Origin: Enchytraeus crypticus
Lineage: Eukaryota; Annelida; Clitellata; Enchytraeida; Enchytraeidae
Assembly: GCA_905160935.1 (NCBI GenBank)
Contig: CAJHZI010000743.1
Span: 90,001 to 154,000 of the forward strand
Reading direction: 5' to 3'
DNA: 64,000 nt
The translations under genes were made by a program, and so were the position numbers. Positions within the stretch are counted from its first letter, which is position 1; each line of letters begins with the position of its first letter. Positions 54,002-64,000 of the stretch are shown here, piece after piece. The notes under the pieces were generated by a model that saw nothing but the letters and a program-made list of their open reading frames with translations, was not told the DNA's origin and searched no databases.

Positions 54002-54254
54002 ATCTATATATATATATAATATAATAATATATATATATACGTCAAAATCTGATTACAGATGAGCATAATAATAATTTAATAAGGATCTTGTATGAAGCAA
54101 AATTAAACTGCTTAAAAAATCAAAACTCTGATAAAGATACAAATTTTAAACAAAATAACTATACAGTCTATTAACAGAATTTTATACAGCAACAATAATA
54201 CAAAACCTGGAAAGCATTTTCCACTTCATCTACGAGGTTTGTTGACGCCGCCAT
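50251..54254 (-). CDS. MED28: Mediator complex subunit 28
   Basis: Four exons on the minus strand: 54254-54207, 52750-52681, 51897-51785 and 50682-50251. All junctions are GT-AG and in phase (donors GTTTTG, GTAAGT, GTACGT), giving 220 aa; the human protein has 178. MED28 is a head-module subunit of Mediator in the nucleus. The start MAASTNLVDEVENAFQ matches the family TLVDELE. The core helix reads KLLEAARQLDIFFMQKRLVL then SVNKPE (human [22 protein letters not shown]). The coiled coil is ELELQHKDAVLQKH and the end is NPLAYLEQTTSNI, as in human SLAYLEQASANI. Between coil and end is an expanded Gln/Asn/Ser-rich stretch of about 80 residues with repeats of TVNVGQQSAN type. The stop at 50251 is in the expected place. 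Confidence 0.95.
51221..51482. repeat. 20-bp tandem repeat, about twelve copies
   Basis: Unit AGGATCAGAGGTCAGAGTAG, with variants CCAGAGG and AGAATAG. It lies in the last intron of MED28. The AGGTCA half-site motif recurs in every unit. Confidence 0.9.
51985..52130 (+). mobile_element. S2-like SINE, same subtype as 10342-10480
   Basis: GGCTGAGCCGGTGGCTTGCT, AGGATCAGTAGGTGCAGGGT, TCAAAACC, GCTCTCCCACGTCATTGACA and GGAAACTAATGTTAAACTTG, then GCTTTAGCTTTG. It lies in MED28 intron 2. Confidence 0.65.
53600..53765 (+). mobile_element. S2-like SINE, strongly diverged
   Basis: CCCAATGGATAAGATGACGT, GATCAGTAGATGTAGAGTTT (decayed B box) and GAGGAAACTGAAGTTAATCT then AGGCATTAGACTTTTT. In MED28 intron 1. 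Confidence 0.5.
53955..54045. repeat. TA microsatellite
   Basis: Imperfect TA tract in MED28 intron 1. Confidence 0.95.
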
Positions 54255-54309
54255 TTGCAAAGTTTGTCTTCTTTTTCTTTTTGAACCAGCAAAAAGTCGT
54301 GAACCTTGG

Positions 54310-54570
54310 TGCACAGTAAAAGTAAAAAGTAAACACGCATTATAGTGAAATGATCAACTATATTGATATCTATCACTTTTTAGTACCACATGTTTAAACC
54401 GTTAGGCAATTGAGACCATTTTCCGTTTAACCAGTCCAGTGAATGTCCGAGATTTTACTCTCAGATCAGCGCGGCTGGGATTCGAACCTACGAGGGTTCA
54501 ATTCACCTCAGGATCTGTCATTTAAAAGTTCATGACGTTACCCCTACGCTATTAAGACATTCTAATTATT
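54310..54570 (-). mobile_element. S3 SINE, full length
   Basis: Minus sense: AATGTCTTAATAGCGTAGGG, GTAACGTCATGAAC, B box AGGTTCGAATCCC, AGCCGCGCTGATCTGAGAGT, TTGCCTAACGGTTTAAAC, GTTGATCATTTCACTATAAT, tail TTTACTTTTTACTTTTACTG. It begins 55 bp upstream of the MED28 start codon. Confidence 0.85.
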
Positions 54571-54740
54571 ATTATAATTATTCCCGATTAAAAATGACAC
54601 AACAACAGTGCTTTTAACAGTACTACCCTCGCCAATGACAACATCTAGTACCAAATCTAAGCCGACGAAAAACGAGGAAAAAAAGGATCCAAAACGATGT
54701 AATGGCCAACATCAGAGAATCAGAAAGAGCTTTTAGGCTT
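54571..54740 (-). repeat. R5 dispersed repeat, diverged
   Basis: Minus sense: TGATTCTCTGATGTTGGCCA, TACATCGTTTTGGATCC, TCGTCGGCTTAGATTTGGTA, CTAGATGTTGTCATTGGCGA, GGGTAGTACTGTTAAAAGCA. The order of landmarks matches the other R5 copies. Confidence 0.5.
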
Positions 54741-55384
54741 TCACTTTAATTTTGCATGCATACCAGTACCAAAATGAATTTACTCTATAGTATAGGCCTA
54801 CTGTTATAGATGACAGTAGCACTCACATTTCTGTCAATTGTCAATTACTTAATTAATTTGAATATGCGGTGCACTTTATGAAAGTAAAATACTACATTTC
54901 TTTGAAAGTTTACCCAAAGACCTTTACCTTATTATTTAATTTACTGTATGAGGTTTTATTCACGAATCATTGCTCCCTCTAATTTGTTGCATATACATTG
55001 TAAACAAATAAATGTAATCCAATAATAGAAAATAGACAAATAAAAATGTAAATATAAAACCAATTGACACTATTAAATATTAGCAAAATATTTGATTATG
55101 TAAATAGGAAAATATTAATTTAAGATTTGAAACAAGTTTTAGAGTAGAACGAGCAATATATAATTCCATTTTAATGGAAAGAGTTAAAATAAAAGTGCAT
55201 TCTAACAACTATTATGAGCCTCCAGATGAAAAATTTAGCATTTATAAGTACTTACTGTTATACAGGAGTACCTCATGGAGAGTGTTTAAGTAGGCTACAG
55301 TTTTATTTACATGGTATTTAGCCATGTCCTTAAAAACGAAGAAAATGCACCTATAGAATTAGATCACACTTATTGAAATATAAT
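54741..55384. other. no recognised content
   Basis: AT-rich DNA between MED28 and DCAF10; promoter elements for either gene could lie here but none is distinctive. Confidence 0.45.
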
Positions 55385-55407
55385 GCTATATATATATATA
55401 TATATAA

Positions 55408-55495
<88 letters not shown>
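55385..55495. repeat. TA microsatellite
   Basis: TA tract with TAAATATATACATA interruptions, directly before the RTE-like fragment. Confidence 0.95.
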
Positions 55496-56475
55496 TAATG
55501 AGAATCAAAAGTGATGCGAGTGTCCCATGATAATGGAGATCAAAAGGGGAATATCACAATAAGTGGTATGAAATTGGAATAGGTAAGGAGTTTCAAATAT
55601 TTGGGTCATACTATAACCGTGTTGTGCTCGGGTGTGGATGGACCACTGCAGAATAGGGCAACCACAAACGATCTGCTGCGTGTACGTAAGAGGCGACTAA
55701 GGTAGGAGCTAGCTGAGGATGGCAAGAGGGGAGCCACCTCACCATGAAATATTTTCTCCCAGCCATTAATCCATCTTTCTGAGGAAGGCAACGGGAAACC
55801 ACCTTCGAAGCCATACTTTTCCCAAGCTATAGGCTACATAAGGTATGGAAAAGATTTAGACTTTGTAATGGGTTAACTTGTTGGTCTAAGGAGTGCTCTT
55901 ATGGAGCGAGAAAGGAGACTTTGAGTATGAATTTGTACCTTGAACCGGCCACTTGGCAGTGCACAGAAGAAGAAAAAGACTATAAACGATGATGGGAAAT
56001 GAGACTAAAATATGCAGCAGGATTGCACAAACAAAAGTGGCCTTCGGTAATAGGAAAGAACTGTTAATAAAAAGTCTAAAGAAAGACACAAGGATAAAAA
56101 TAGTGAAAACCTTGGTTTGGACCACGCTATTGTATGGATGTGAAACATGGACCATAAGGAAGAAAGATATCAGGAAATTAGAGTAATTGGAAATGTGGAT
56201 ACGGCGAAGAATCGAAAGGATTAGCTGGACTCAAAAGGTTACAAATAAGGAAGTTCTGGAGAGAGTTGGTACTGATAGGCAGTTGATAAATGTATTAAGA
56301 AATAGGAAGAAGAGTTGGATAGGATGCATGCTAAGGGGGGAAAGTCGACTAAAGGAAGTCATAGAAGGCAGAATGAAAGGAAATAGAAGCAGAGGCAGGC
56401 CAAGATTAGGTATGTTAGATGATTTAAAGATCCACTCATATGTGGACATGAAGAGGAATTATAGATATATAGATA
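55496..56475 (+). pseudogene. RTE-like LINE C-terminal fragment, split by a SINE
   Basis: The part before the SINE (55496-55617) encodes an ISGMKLE then EFQIFGSYYN-like frame corresponding to the region before GHTI. After the SINE (from about 55981) come CSRIAQTKVAFGNRKELL, TLVWTTLLYGCETWTIRKKD, a stop at 56184, then LEMWIRRRIERISWTQK, VLERVGTDRQL and RGRPRLGMLDDLKIHSYVD. This order (LYGCETW, MWIWRR, GRPR, DDLK) is the C-terminal region of RTE/BovB-type LINEs. It lacks the 3' end and stops about 105 bp before the DCAF10 start codon. Confidence 0.8.
55618..55980 (+). mobile_element. S1 SINE inserted in the LINE fragment
   Basis: GTTGTGCTCGGGTGTGGATG, GACCACTGCAGAATAGGGCA, GTACGTAAGAGGCGACTAAG, GAGGAAGGCAACGGGAAACC, GGAGTGCTCTTATGGAGCGA, CCGGCCACTTGGCAGTGCAC and a GAAGAAGAAAAAG tail. 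ACTATAA occurs on both sides (before 55618 and after the tail), a short target duplication. Removing the SINE restores the LINE frame across GHTINDDGK. Confidence 0.9.
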
Positions 56476-56581
56476 AGGTCCATCTTCTTACTTGTTACTT
56501 TCAAAGTTTGTGCTATTTCATTTTTATCTATAAATTTTCAGAAATATTGCTTATTTATTATTTAGTCTTTATTATTTAAAA

Positions 56582-59500
56582 ATGCCCATATTTAAGCGTA
56601 AAAGTTCTAGATCAGTGCATGGTTGGATTTGTAAGAGATCTGTTCTTGGAACTGGTGGCCACGGGTTCAATAATGGACTTGATTCTCAGATATATGGATC
56701 AATAACGTGTGTGAGGTCTTGGAATTCTTACGAATCTCTCAAAGTGTCACACTGTGGTGGAATTTTTAATTTTGATTTCTCAACTGAAGGGTACATCTTA
56801 GCTTCTCTTTGCTTGCTCGTGCTTGTTTGTAAAATACTGTTTGCCTTTTTAGTAGTAAAATGTTCCATGATAATCTGTTAGGTACTCAATTGTAATTACA
56901 ATGAAGGTTTAATTTGTAAGCTATTAAGTTTTTACTTAAATTGAATGTCATATATCATAACTCAATTTAAATGAAAATTTAATTATTTAATTGAACCATT
57001 ATCTAACATATAAAACAAACAACCATGAAGTGTGTAATTGTTACTAACAGTATAAAATTAATAGTATAGTATTAATAATAGTCTATATGTAACAATAGTA
57101 TACATCAATACATGTAACACTGTGCTGTTTATGTTAGCAGACCTATGTTGCAGTCTTATATACAGAAGTCAAATATATTATAATCTGCTTATCTAGAATT
57201 ATTCATACTATAAGCGTTCCTAAATAATTATTCTACGAAAGCAAATAAGAAATTGAAATAAATTTAATTAAATTGAAAACTTGAAATTTGGGTCTGTGAT
57301 AATTAGGGTGTTAGAGTAAAGCCCAAAATTAGGCTTCAGAACATTTAGTGTTTACTACTGTTTAGTGTTAAATAAATTTGTGAAAATATAGTTCTAAATG
57401 CTGATGATTTAAATTTATTACATTGCCTGAATAAGATGTCACTGGTGGCTGATTAGGTGTGAATCTTAATTGTGTTGTAAATGTTGAATTGTAGGTCTAT
57501 AATGGTGGCAGCCTGTGAAAATAATAGTTATCTTGTCTTTGATCCTCTGAATGGTTCTCTGGTTGGATCAAAGGAAAAGGCTCACGATGACAGTGTCAAT
57601 TGTGTTAAGTTAGTAAATCAATATTCTACTCTCATTTATAGATAGTAGAGCTAATGAGAAATAAATATTATAAATACAAATTTATTTATTGTGCCCTTCA
57701 AATGTTAACAAACTGATGAAAAATTACCTCTAAAGCCTTACTTTTAAAATCTAAGTACTGTGTTAATGTTTGGTGCATGCTTAGCCTTTGTGATGAGCTC
57801 AACATGTTGACTAGCAAAGTTCCCTTGGACCTGCCACTTTGCAGAATACTAGAGAGAGAGAGAGAGAGAGACAACAGAGAGAGAGAGAGAGAGTGCGAAA
57901 TATAATGTAAAAGTGGGCATTAAACATTTTTACAAATACACTCTCAAGTAAATGTTAGCCCATCTAAAATATGTTTCGAAAGAGAAGCTTGATTTGAGAA
58001 AGGCAATTTAAAATGATGTCTAAAGCCATAATGGTTTCATGCTCTGGGTTAGATTTAAGAACATTTTTGTAACAGAATGTAATTGTTTCTCACTTGAGTG
58101 TTACCCTAATGAGTTTTGACTGTGCAACTTGAGACTCTCTATGTGATGGAACAGAAACAGAAAAAATTGCTATTCTAGGACCTTAATTTTTTGTACTTAT
58201 TTATTTAATTATTTGAATGTTTCCAACATATACAACTATTTATCGCGTGCAATTTTCAACCTATCTAACTAGTATGTATGTACAGTATGTCTAGTACTAG
58301 AAAATAGTTGCAAATATAATTCATTTTATTCATAATTTTATTTAGATCAAATATTGAGCTTAGATGGTTTAAATTTCGATTTATATAGTAATTTTTAACC
58401 ATTTATAAATGTTGTAATTTGTAGATTTTTAGATTCTCGCATGTTTGCAACATGTTCCGACGATAACACAGTGAGATTGTGGGACATTCGCTCATTGAAA
58501 ACTAACATATTTACTCTAAAAGATCATAGGTACTGGGTTAAAAATATTGAATACTCTAAGGGGATGCTTGTCACTTCAGGATTTGATGGACGAATTAACA
58601 TGTGGGACATCAATAAATTAAGGTAAATAAGTAAATAAAAATGAAGTAAATTAAGGTAATATAGTAAATAAGTAGATACAAATTTCCTAATTTAGTAATT
58701 AAAATAATTATTTTAAAAGATTAATTTCTAAATTGTAGATCAACGCAAATGATTTTTAGTGTATTTTAAGTCCTGCTTCTGAAAATAAAGAAACTCTCAA
58801 TATTAAAGATTGTAATCTCCCATAATTCATAACTGATTTGTTTTAAAGGCAAATCTATATGCAATTTTAAGAAAATCATCATCATCTTCCCTTTAGTCCC
58901 AGTTTAGATAGCATCAGGATCGAATAGACTTTCACTTCTTCATTTGTTTAAAAATATTTTGTAGCGATTTGTGGAGTATAGGTGCTTGCCGATCGAATGC
59001 CTTTCTGATGTTAGTTTGTGTCTTACTGCTTTGTTGCCTTTTACGACACATGCAGCCTACCGTTGGTCTATTCTTTAGCAAACTGGATGCAATATAGGAA
59101 GCAGATTTAAGAAAATATGCAATTTGTTATGGAATTAATTAAGCGCTAATAAGTATCAATGTTCTTCTATTTTATTAATGTCATTTATTTTTTATTTGTT
59201 ATTTAGTTTTTATTAATGTCTATTATGTCTATTCGTATCCCGGCCCTGGTTAAACTGGGATTTAAGGAAAGATGATGATTATGATGATGATTTAGTATTT
59301 ATTAATGCTATTTATTTATTTCATTTTATTAATGTTATTTTTTTCCTATCAGCCGGTTCATAGAAGCTTCTCTATTTATACTATATCTTCTTTTAAGTGA
59401 TATACCTGCATTCAATAAGTATTTGACGAATTTATGTCTTGGGCCTTTATTCCCTCATTTTGCCGCCTAGATTGATTACCATAATTAAGCCGAAACTTAG

Positions 59501-62500
59501 ATGAATCTTAAAAATGCAGGTTGTGTAATAAACGTAGAGAGAAGAACTAGAGGAGATTTAATAGAAGTTTTTAAGATACTCAAAGGCTTGAGCAAAGTTA
59601 ACCGTAGTATTTGGTTTAATTTATCAAACAACAGAAACACCAGGGGACATATTTATAAACTTAGTAAATTTAGAAGTAGAATAGATTTAAGGAAATTTTT
59701 CTGATGTTAGTCCGAGAGTTATAAATGCTTAGAATAGTTTGCCAAGCGAAGTTGTGGAAGCAGAATCAGTGAAAAATAAATATGATAAACGTAAGAACAT
59801 GTAAATTAGATGCTAATTGCATGTTCAGTGTTATGCATAGGCTACGTATAAAGTTCACATGTTGACATAAAGTCTGTATGATTTGATTTATATTAATTGG
59901 TTCTATTTAAGCGCCTGACGAGTCTTAAACAAGCTTATAATTGCTTCCTGACTCTGTAATGTTATGTTATGTTATGTTAGATGAATCTTTCAAAAGTAGA
60001 GTATGTAATGAACACAGGGATAATCAGTACCTACCGAGTGTTAATTGTAATTTATTTGATTTACTTAGATAAATTACATACAGATTTTGAATAGTTATGT
60101 GCTGTAATTACGAAATTGATCTAGGCCTAATTAAAGCAGATAAAATTGATACACTATAATTATTAAAAAATTAATAGATTAAATCGATGTAATTGACGTC
60201 CTTGAGATATCATCCTTGGCTGAGGAAATGCACGTTAAACCTATATTATTATTTAATATAACTTAAAGTTCAATTTCTGTAATAGCAATATTTTATATAT
60301 TTCTTAATAATCAAATAATACGTTATGACCACCTTATTATAACAATATCGCTTATTTATTTCAGTCCTTCAGCTGCCGACCCTTATTCCACTCCTCAGCA
60401 TTCCTCCTCTTCCACTGACGCTCCACTCAGCCGAAGGGTGTACCACATGCCTGGTCTCATGCGCTGTCGAATCTCACCAGATGGCTCTAAGCTCCTCCTG
60501 TCGACACGACTTGGTTTCATCATGGTTATACACGACCTCAACCTAGAAACTCTCATGTCAGATATGAGCGATTTTAAACCCGCCATATATTACGCACTAC
60601 AGTCCGGTATGATGTCCTCGTTGGCTGGGATGAACGCAGACATCTGTAGACAGATGAGCCATATTTTTGAGAGAAAGAGAATCGGTCAAATATTTGAGAG
60701 AAAAAGAAACAGAGTCGAGTTTATCGCTGATATGCCCGATTCTGATGAAGCGGAGATGATTGCCTCTATGGACGTTAGTTTATTTGACTTTAGAAGTTAA
60801 TATTAAACAAATAATTAAAAATTGTTAATAATACTAATGTAATTAATAATTATAACAATATTTATAAATTATAATTAATAGTTATTAATATTAATATTAT
60901 TATTAATACTTATTAATTATTAATAATTAATAATAATAATTATTAATATTACCCTCTGATGACTTTCTACTGATTTTTCAGCTCAACAAAATCGACTTTC
61001 TTGTCTCAGCTGTTGGATTGGCCGAACAAAGAATTAGCTGATGAACGAAATTGTTAACTTAGCCCATGTGCTCCATTTTTGGATACTGTACTTACTCAAG
61101 ATGTCTAACTTGCAATACTGATATATATCTCATCCCATATTCGAACAGGGAGCGATGAAAATGGGTTGAGTGCAATATGAGATGAGTCGATGATAAGTTG
61201 AAGTCGTCTTAAGATACTGAAGATTTTATTGTTGGCGTGTTTGTGTTTGCTGTAGGTTCATCCGCACAATTGGTCTATTGTTACCAGATATTCTACGAGA
61301 AAAGATTCCTGTGAGGTAATCGCAAGTGTTACGTCTATATTTATATAATTTCATTATAAAAATACTTCGATGGAAGTTGACAGTTGTATGTTTATATACT
61401 GTTCATGTGTATTTAACCAGCTATATTTTCAACTGGTTGTTTGCGAATCTGAAAAGTCTGCACAGGTCACACTCAGTTACTGACTGTTTCAATACTTTGC
61501 TAAAAGATCTATTCAACTTTTCCTTCATGTTTATTCAATATACATGTATTTAAAACGTAATAGCACGTATGGTTTATAAACTATGAAATGCTGTGTGCAA
61601 AGAAATTCTTTTAGACTTATTCGAACAAAATTTTGTGAAACGTGTAACTTTGAAGTTATAAGTTGGCTAAACCTTATCTTGCTGACCATCTCGTCCTAGC
61701 AACATACCCGCTGTCTCAGTGATATTTACCTCCTCCCTATCCCTAACAGTAGCTCATCTATTGGAAGGCATTCATTCAGTTTTTCTGCTTTAACATTGAA
61801 ATTCTAGACCACTATGTCTGCAGGCATGTGCATGTACTACAACACTGTAGAGCTGTAAAGCCGATGTTAAAGTAAATTTAAACTCCTGAAAGCGATATCA
61901 GTGACTGCTTAGTTTATGTGAATACAAATGCGTTCTGGTTGTGTAGAAGTGTTTGACTGTGTATGTTTTGCATACGACGTCCCTGACATTGTCTTCGGGT
62001 CAAGAACCGAATGATAATTAATTCTTCTATGTATTGGAGTATATTTTTTACTTACAGTATTTACTTCAGAATAAGTTATTGGATTGAATACCATAGCTGC
62101 TGTGGTGTGTCCATTTATATTTTCACATAATGGATACTCAATCGAGGTAATCTAGAGTAATCGAAATGCTGCAGATGATGTAACTAACCCCAGATTGAAG
62201 AAGCATTGTCTCCCGCATTTACTAAATTACTGTTATAGTGGCACTGTACTGTACTGTACTCTGCTCCATTTTACTGTACTGTGTTAAACTGTACTATACT
62301 GCCCTGTCCTGTGTATGATGTACTGTTTTGCAGTGGTACTGTACTGTACTCCTCTGTACTGTACTGTGTTATACTGTACTAAACTGCCCTGCCGTGTGTA
62401 TGCTGTACTGATTTGCAGTGGTATTGTACTGTACGCTACTATTCTGTCTGTACCGTGGTATACTGTGCTTCCCTGTGTATGCTGTACTATATTGCAGAGG

Positions 62501-63698
62501 TACTATAATCTTTGCAATAGAACTGCGCTATATAATTGTTGCTATTATTATTAATATTAATTATTATTATTGTTATATTATTAATATTAATTATTATATT
62601 AATAATGACAATATATAATATAATATTATATTAATAATATTATTTAATTATATTATTAATATTAATTATTATTATTAATAGATTTAATATTAATTATTAT
62701 TATTAATATTAATAATATTATATTAATAATACTAATATTTAATTATTATATTAATAATAATATTATTTAATTAATATATTAATATTAATTATTATATTAT
62801 TAATTAATTATTGATTGTTATTGTTCTTCAGTGGACGTGCGTTCACGACATTCAGGGCACACGTGACGAGGTTCAGTGGGACGGCAACTCCCACAGCTCT
62901 TCTCACGGAGACGATTCAACTACTTCACTGGAAGGCTCTTACAGCAATTCTGAAGTCAACGGTGTATCGATAGGATCGCGTGACGAAGACGTTCCTGTCA
63001 GCAATCTCCTGATTCATTTACGTGAATATGTTAACTCATCACTTCGCGACTCTCGAGATGCAATCCCTTTGCGTCACAATCTAGCGTACTATATCCATCC
63101 ATCTGGAGCGGACGCGATGTCAGAACTTTCTGTCGCCGAACTGTATGATGCAGATTCAGAAGGGGATTCAGAAGATATTGAACAGTCTACTGATCCCGAA
63201 GAGAGCAGTTCGGAGAGTTCAACTGGTGGACGTCATTCTCACAATAATCCAACTGTATTCTCCTTAAACTCTACTCCCAACAATCATAATTCAGTCAGAT
63301 CAACTCAAGGAGACACACCGCAGCGCCATGACTCTGGTGTGGATCAAAACAACGACTCATTCGCTTTCCAGGGTGAACTGCTTAAGAATCAGTCCAGACT
63401 GACTCATTTCGTGATGGAGTCAAAGGCTGGGCAGGGTTTCATTAAAGAGATTTGCTACAGTTCGGACGGCAGACTGATAGCGTCGCCATTCGGTTACGGA
63501 GTTCGTTTGTTGTCATTTGACGCCGACTGTAACGAGGCATGCGACTGCAGACACGATGCTCCGGTCTCGCTGAATAAGCTCACCTGTGTCGTCTCTCACC
63601 CCGGTGTTGTCGTTGCGACTAAATTCTGTCCAACGCAGACGCTGCTCGTAAGCGGTTGCTTGGCGGGTAAAGTATGCTTTCATCAACCTGTGTTGTAG
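56582..63698 (+). CDS. DCAF10: DDB1- and CUL4-associated factor 10
   Basis: Six exons, 56582-56790, 57495-57608, 58425-58622, 60365-60773, 61256-61315 and 62832-63698, join in phase with GT-AG ends to give 618 aa (human 559). DCAF10 is a WD40 substrate receptor of the CUL4-DDB1 ubiquitin ligase. Early residues match the human ERSLGRG...YGSI region (KRSVLGTGGHGFNNGLDSQI). WD40 blocks follow: GGIFNFDFSTEGSIMVAACE, FATCSDDNTVRLWDIRSL (WDIR is the WDxR box that contacts DDB1), WVKNIEYSKGMLVTSGFDG and NMWDINK. Exon 5 is only 20 codons (VHPHNWSIVTRYSTRKDSCE), equivalent to the human LHPKGWATLLRCSSN region. Exon 6 starts WTCVHDIQ, carries a Ser/Asp-rich insertion, then TKFCPTQTLLVSGCLAGKV and the end, as in human. 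The start is the first ATG after transposon sequence. Confidence 0.94.
57815..57895 (+). mobile_element. S1 SINE 3' end with GA tail
   Basis: TTCCCTTGGACCTGCCACTT, TGCAGAATACTAGAGAGAGA and an interrupted GA tract, in DCAF10 intron 2. Confidence 0.65.
58875..59103 (-). mobile_element. S4 SINE, diverged
   Basis: Minus sense head with CAGTTTGCTAAAGAATAGAC, CAACGGTAGGCTGCATGTGT, CGTAAAAGGCAACAAAG and a GATGATGAT tail end. A TTTAAGAAAAT direct repeat flanks it. In DCAF10 intron 3. Confidence 0.8.
59224..59290 (+). mobile_element. S4 SINE, 3' fragment
   Basis: ATTCGTATCCCGGCCCTGGT, TAAACTGGGATTTAAGGAAA, GATGATGATTATGATGATGA. Flanks share a TTTAGT(A/T)TTTATTAATG-type repeat. Confidence 0.75.
59510..59976 (+). 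pseudogene. CR1/jockey-type LINE 3' fragment with ATGTT tail
   Basis: A perfect 13-bp direct repeat TTAGATGAATCTT flanks it (59497-59509 and 59977-59989). The first part encodes ERRTRGDLIEVFKILKGLSK, then NTRGHIYKLSKFRSRIDLRK FF split by a stop, and in the next frame RVINAWNSLPSEVVEAESV. This RRxRGDxIEVxK ... TRGH ... RxxxxRxFF ... RVINxWNSLP order is the C-terminal end of CR1/jockey-group reverse transcriptases. The tail is AATGTTATGTTATGTTATGT. It is a 5'-truncated insertion in DCAF10 intron 3. Confidence 0.85.
60194..60252 (+). mobile_element. SINE/LINE 3' core, diverged
   Basis: GACGTCCTTGAGATATCATC, CTTGGCTGAGGAAATGCACG, TTAAACCTATATTATTATT. In DCAF10 intron 3, about 110 bp before exon 4. 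Confidence 0.6.
60795..60962. repeat. TTAATAATTA-rich low-complexity tract
   Basis: Permutations of TAATTATTAATA in DCAF10 intron 4, directly after exon 4. Confidence 0.85.
62230..62515. repeat. CTGTACTGTA-rich repeat with about 85-bp higher-order unit
   Basis: Short CTGTA units are organised in about three longer copies, each with TGTATGNTGTACTG, TTGCAGTGGTA, ACTGTACTGTA and CTGCCCTG. In DCAF10 intron 5. Confidence 0.85.
62530..62815. repeat. TTATTAATATTAA low-complexity tract
   Basis: Nearly pure A/T permutations of AATATTAATTATT run up to the exon 6 acceptor of DCAF10 (TTGTTCTTCAG). Confidence 0.9.
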
Positions 63699-63947
63699 CG
63701 ATACAGAGAAATTATCTGCGTACAGTTTCCGTGTTTCTATAAAGTGATAGGGATGTTTGTAGTTCCTATAAACATTGGTAGTTAGGAAGGTATCCTTCAT
63801 GTTATTAATTATTTTGACGAAATGTTTATAATTGTGAATTTGAGGTTCTGGAAACTTTTAACTCGCTCTTCATCGATCGAGCTCATTGTAAACCCACAGC
63901 ACGCTGGGGGAATATTTAACTTAATTCAGATTCTGTTACCAATTATT

Positions 63948-64000
63948 AAAAGAGAAACCACCTCAGAAGCCGTATTATTCCCAAGTTTGAGGCTACATGA
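63948..64000 (+). mobile_element. S1 SINE fragment, cut by the window end
   Basis: GAGAAACCACCTCAGAAGCC, GTATTATTCCCAAGTTTGAG, GCTACAT. It matches the middle of the S1 copy at 55618-55980. Confidence 0.7.

Noticed and set aside
62315..62618. Tyr/Leu/Cys-rich frames
   Set aside because: Translation of the CTGTA repeat in DCAF10 intron 5.

Overview
The window is AT-rich eukaryotic DNA from an invertebrate animal. Its genes are split by GT-AG introns, it carries dense tRNA-derived SINEs, several LINE types and DNA transposons, and the recognisable genes are animal orthologues. I cannot fix the phylum from sequence alone; SINEs ending in a GGACGTTAAAC-type core followed by a microsatellite tail are compatible with a spiralian or arthropod. 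Short repeat names used below (S1 to S4, core, R5) are my own labels.

Genes I can rebuild exon by exon: (1) 11544-15456, minus, a type II membrane FkbM-family methyltransferase-like protein, about 329 aa with one uncertain splice; (2) 18914-22397, plus, a complete 161-aa V-ATPase proteolipid (subunit c), three exons; (3) 38176-46233, plus, a complete SLC17 (sialin/VGLUT-like) anion transporter of 520 aa in nine exons, with a possible extra 5' exon at 34470-34500; (4) 50251-54254, minus, MED28, 220 aa in four exons, with a Gln/Asn-rich C-terminal insertion; (5) 56582-63698, plus, DCAF10, 618 aa in six exons. MED28 and DCAF10 are head to head, 2.3 kb apart, and the gap is packed with transposon sequence. 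Less certain: a 65-aa two-membrane-segment ORF at 24396-24593 and an orphan first-exon-like ORF at 28965-29063 (minus).

Region by region: 117-5408 is a hAT-like DNA transposon with a perfect 8-bp target duplication and a 600-bp internal inverted repeat. 5.4-11.5 kb holds SINEs, a GC-rich island with unrecognised open frames, a truncated R2-like LINE and an 18-bp minisatellite split from its flank by a SINE. 11.5-15.5 kb is the methyltransferase gene, with a mariner-type element with long terminal inverted repeats in an intron. 16-18.4 kb holds several tandem repeats and SINEs. 18.9-22.5 kb is the V-ATPase gene. 22.5-29.5 kb is gene-poor, with an RTE-like LINE fragment. 29.9-32.8 kb is a nearly full-length but broken R2-like retroelement. 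34.5-46.2 kb is the SLC17 locus, 46.2-50.2 kb its 3' flank, and 50.2-63.7 kb the MED28/DCAF10 pair. Many introns hold SINEs with clear target-site duplications.

The genes do not form a pathway: they are housekeeping or cell-surface genes (acidification, vesicular or lysosomal anion transport, transcription, ubiquitin ligase adaptor). The most informative signals are in the mobile DNA. A SINE family shares its 3' hairpin with an RTE LINE that probably mobilises it. A conserved SINE core is joined to different heads and tails. One SINE reaches to within a few bases of the splice acceptor of V-ATPase exon 2. I found no convincing new multi-gene system.
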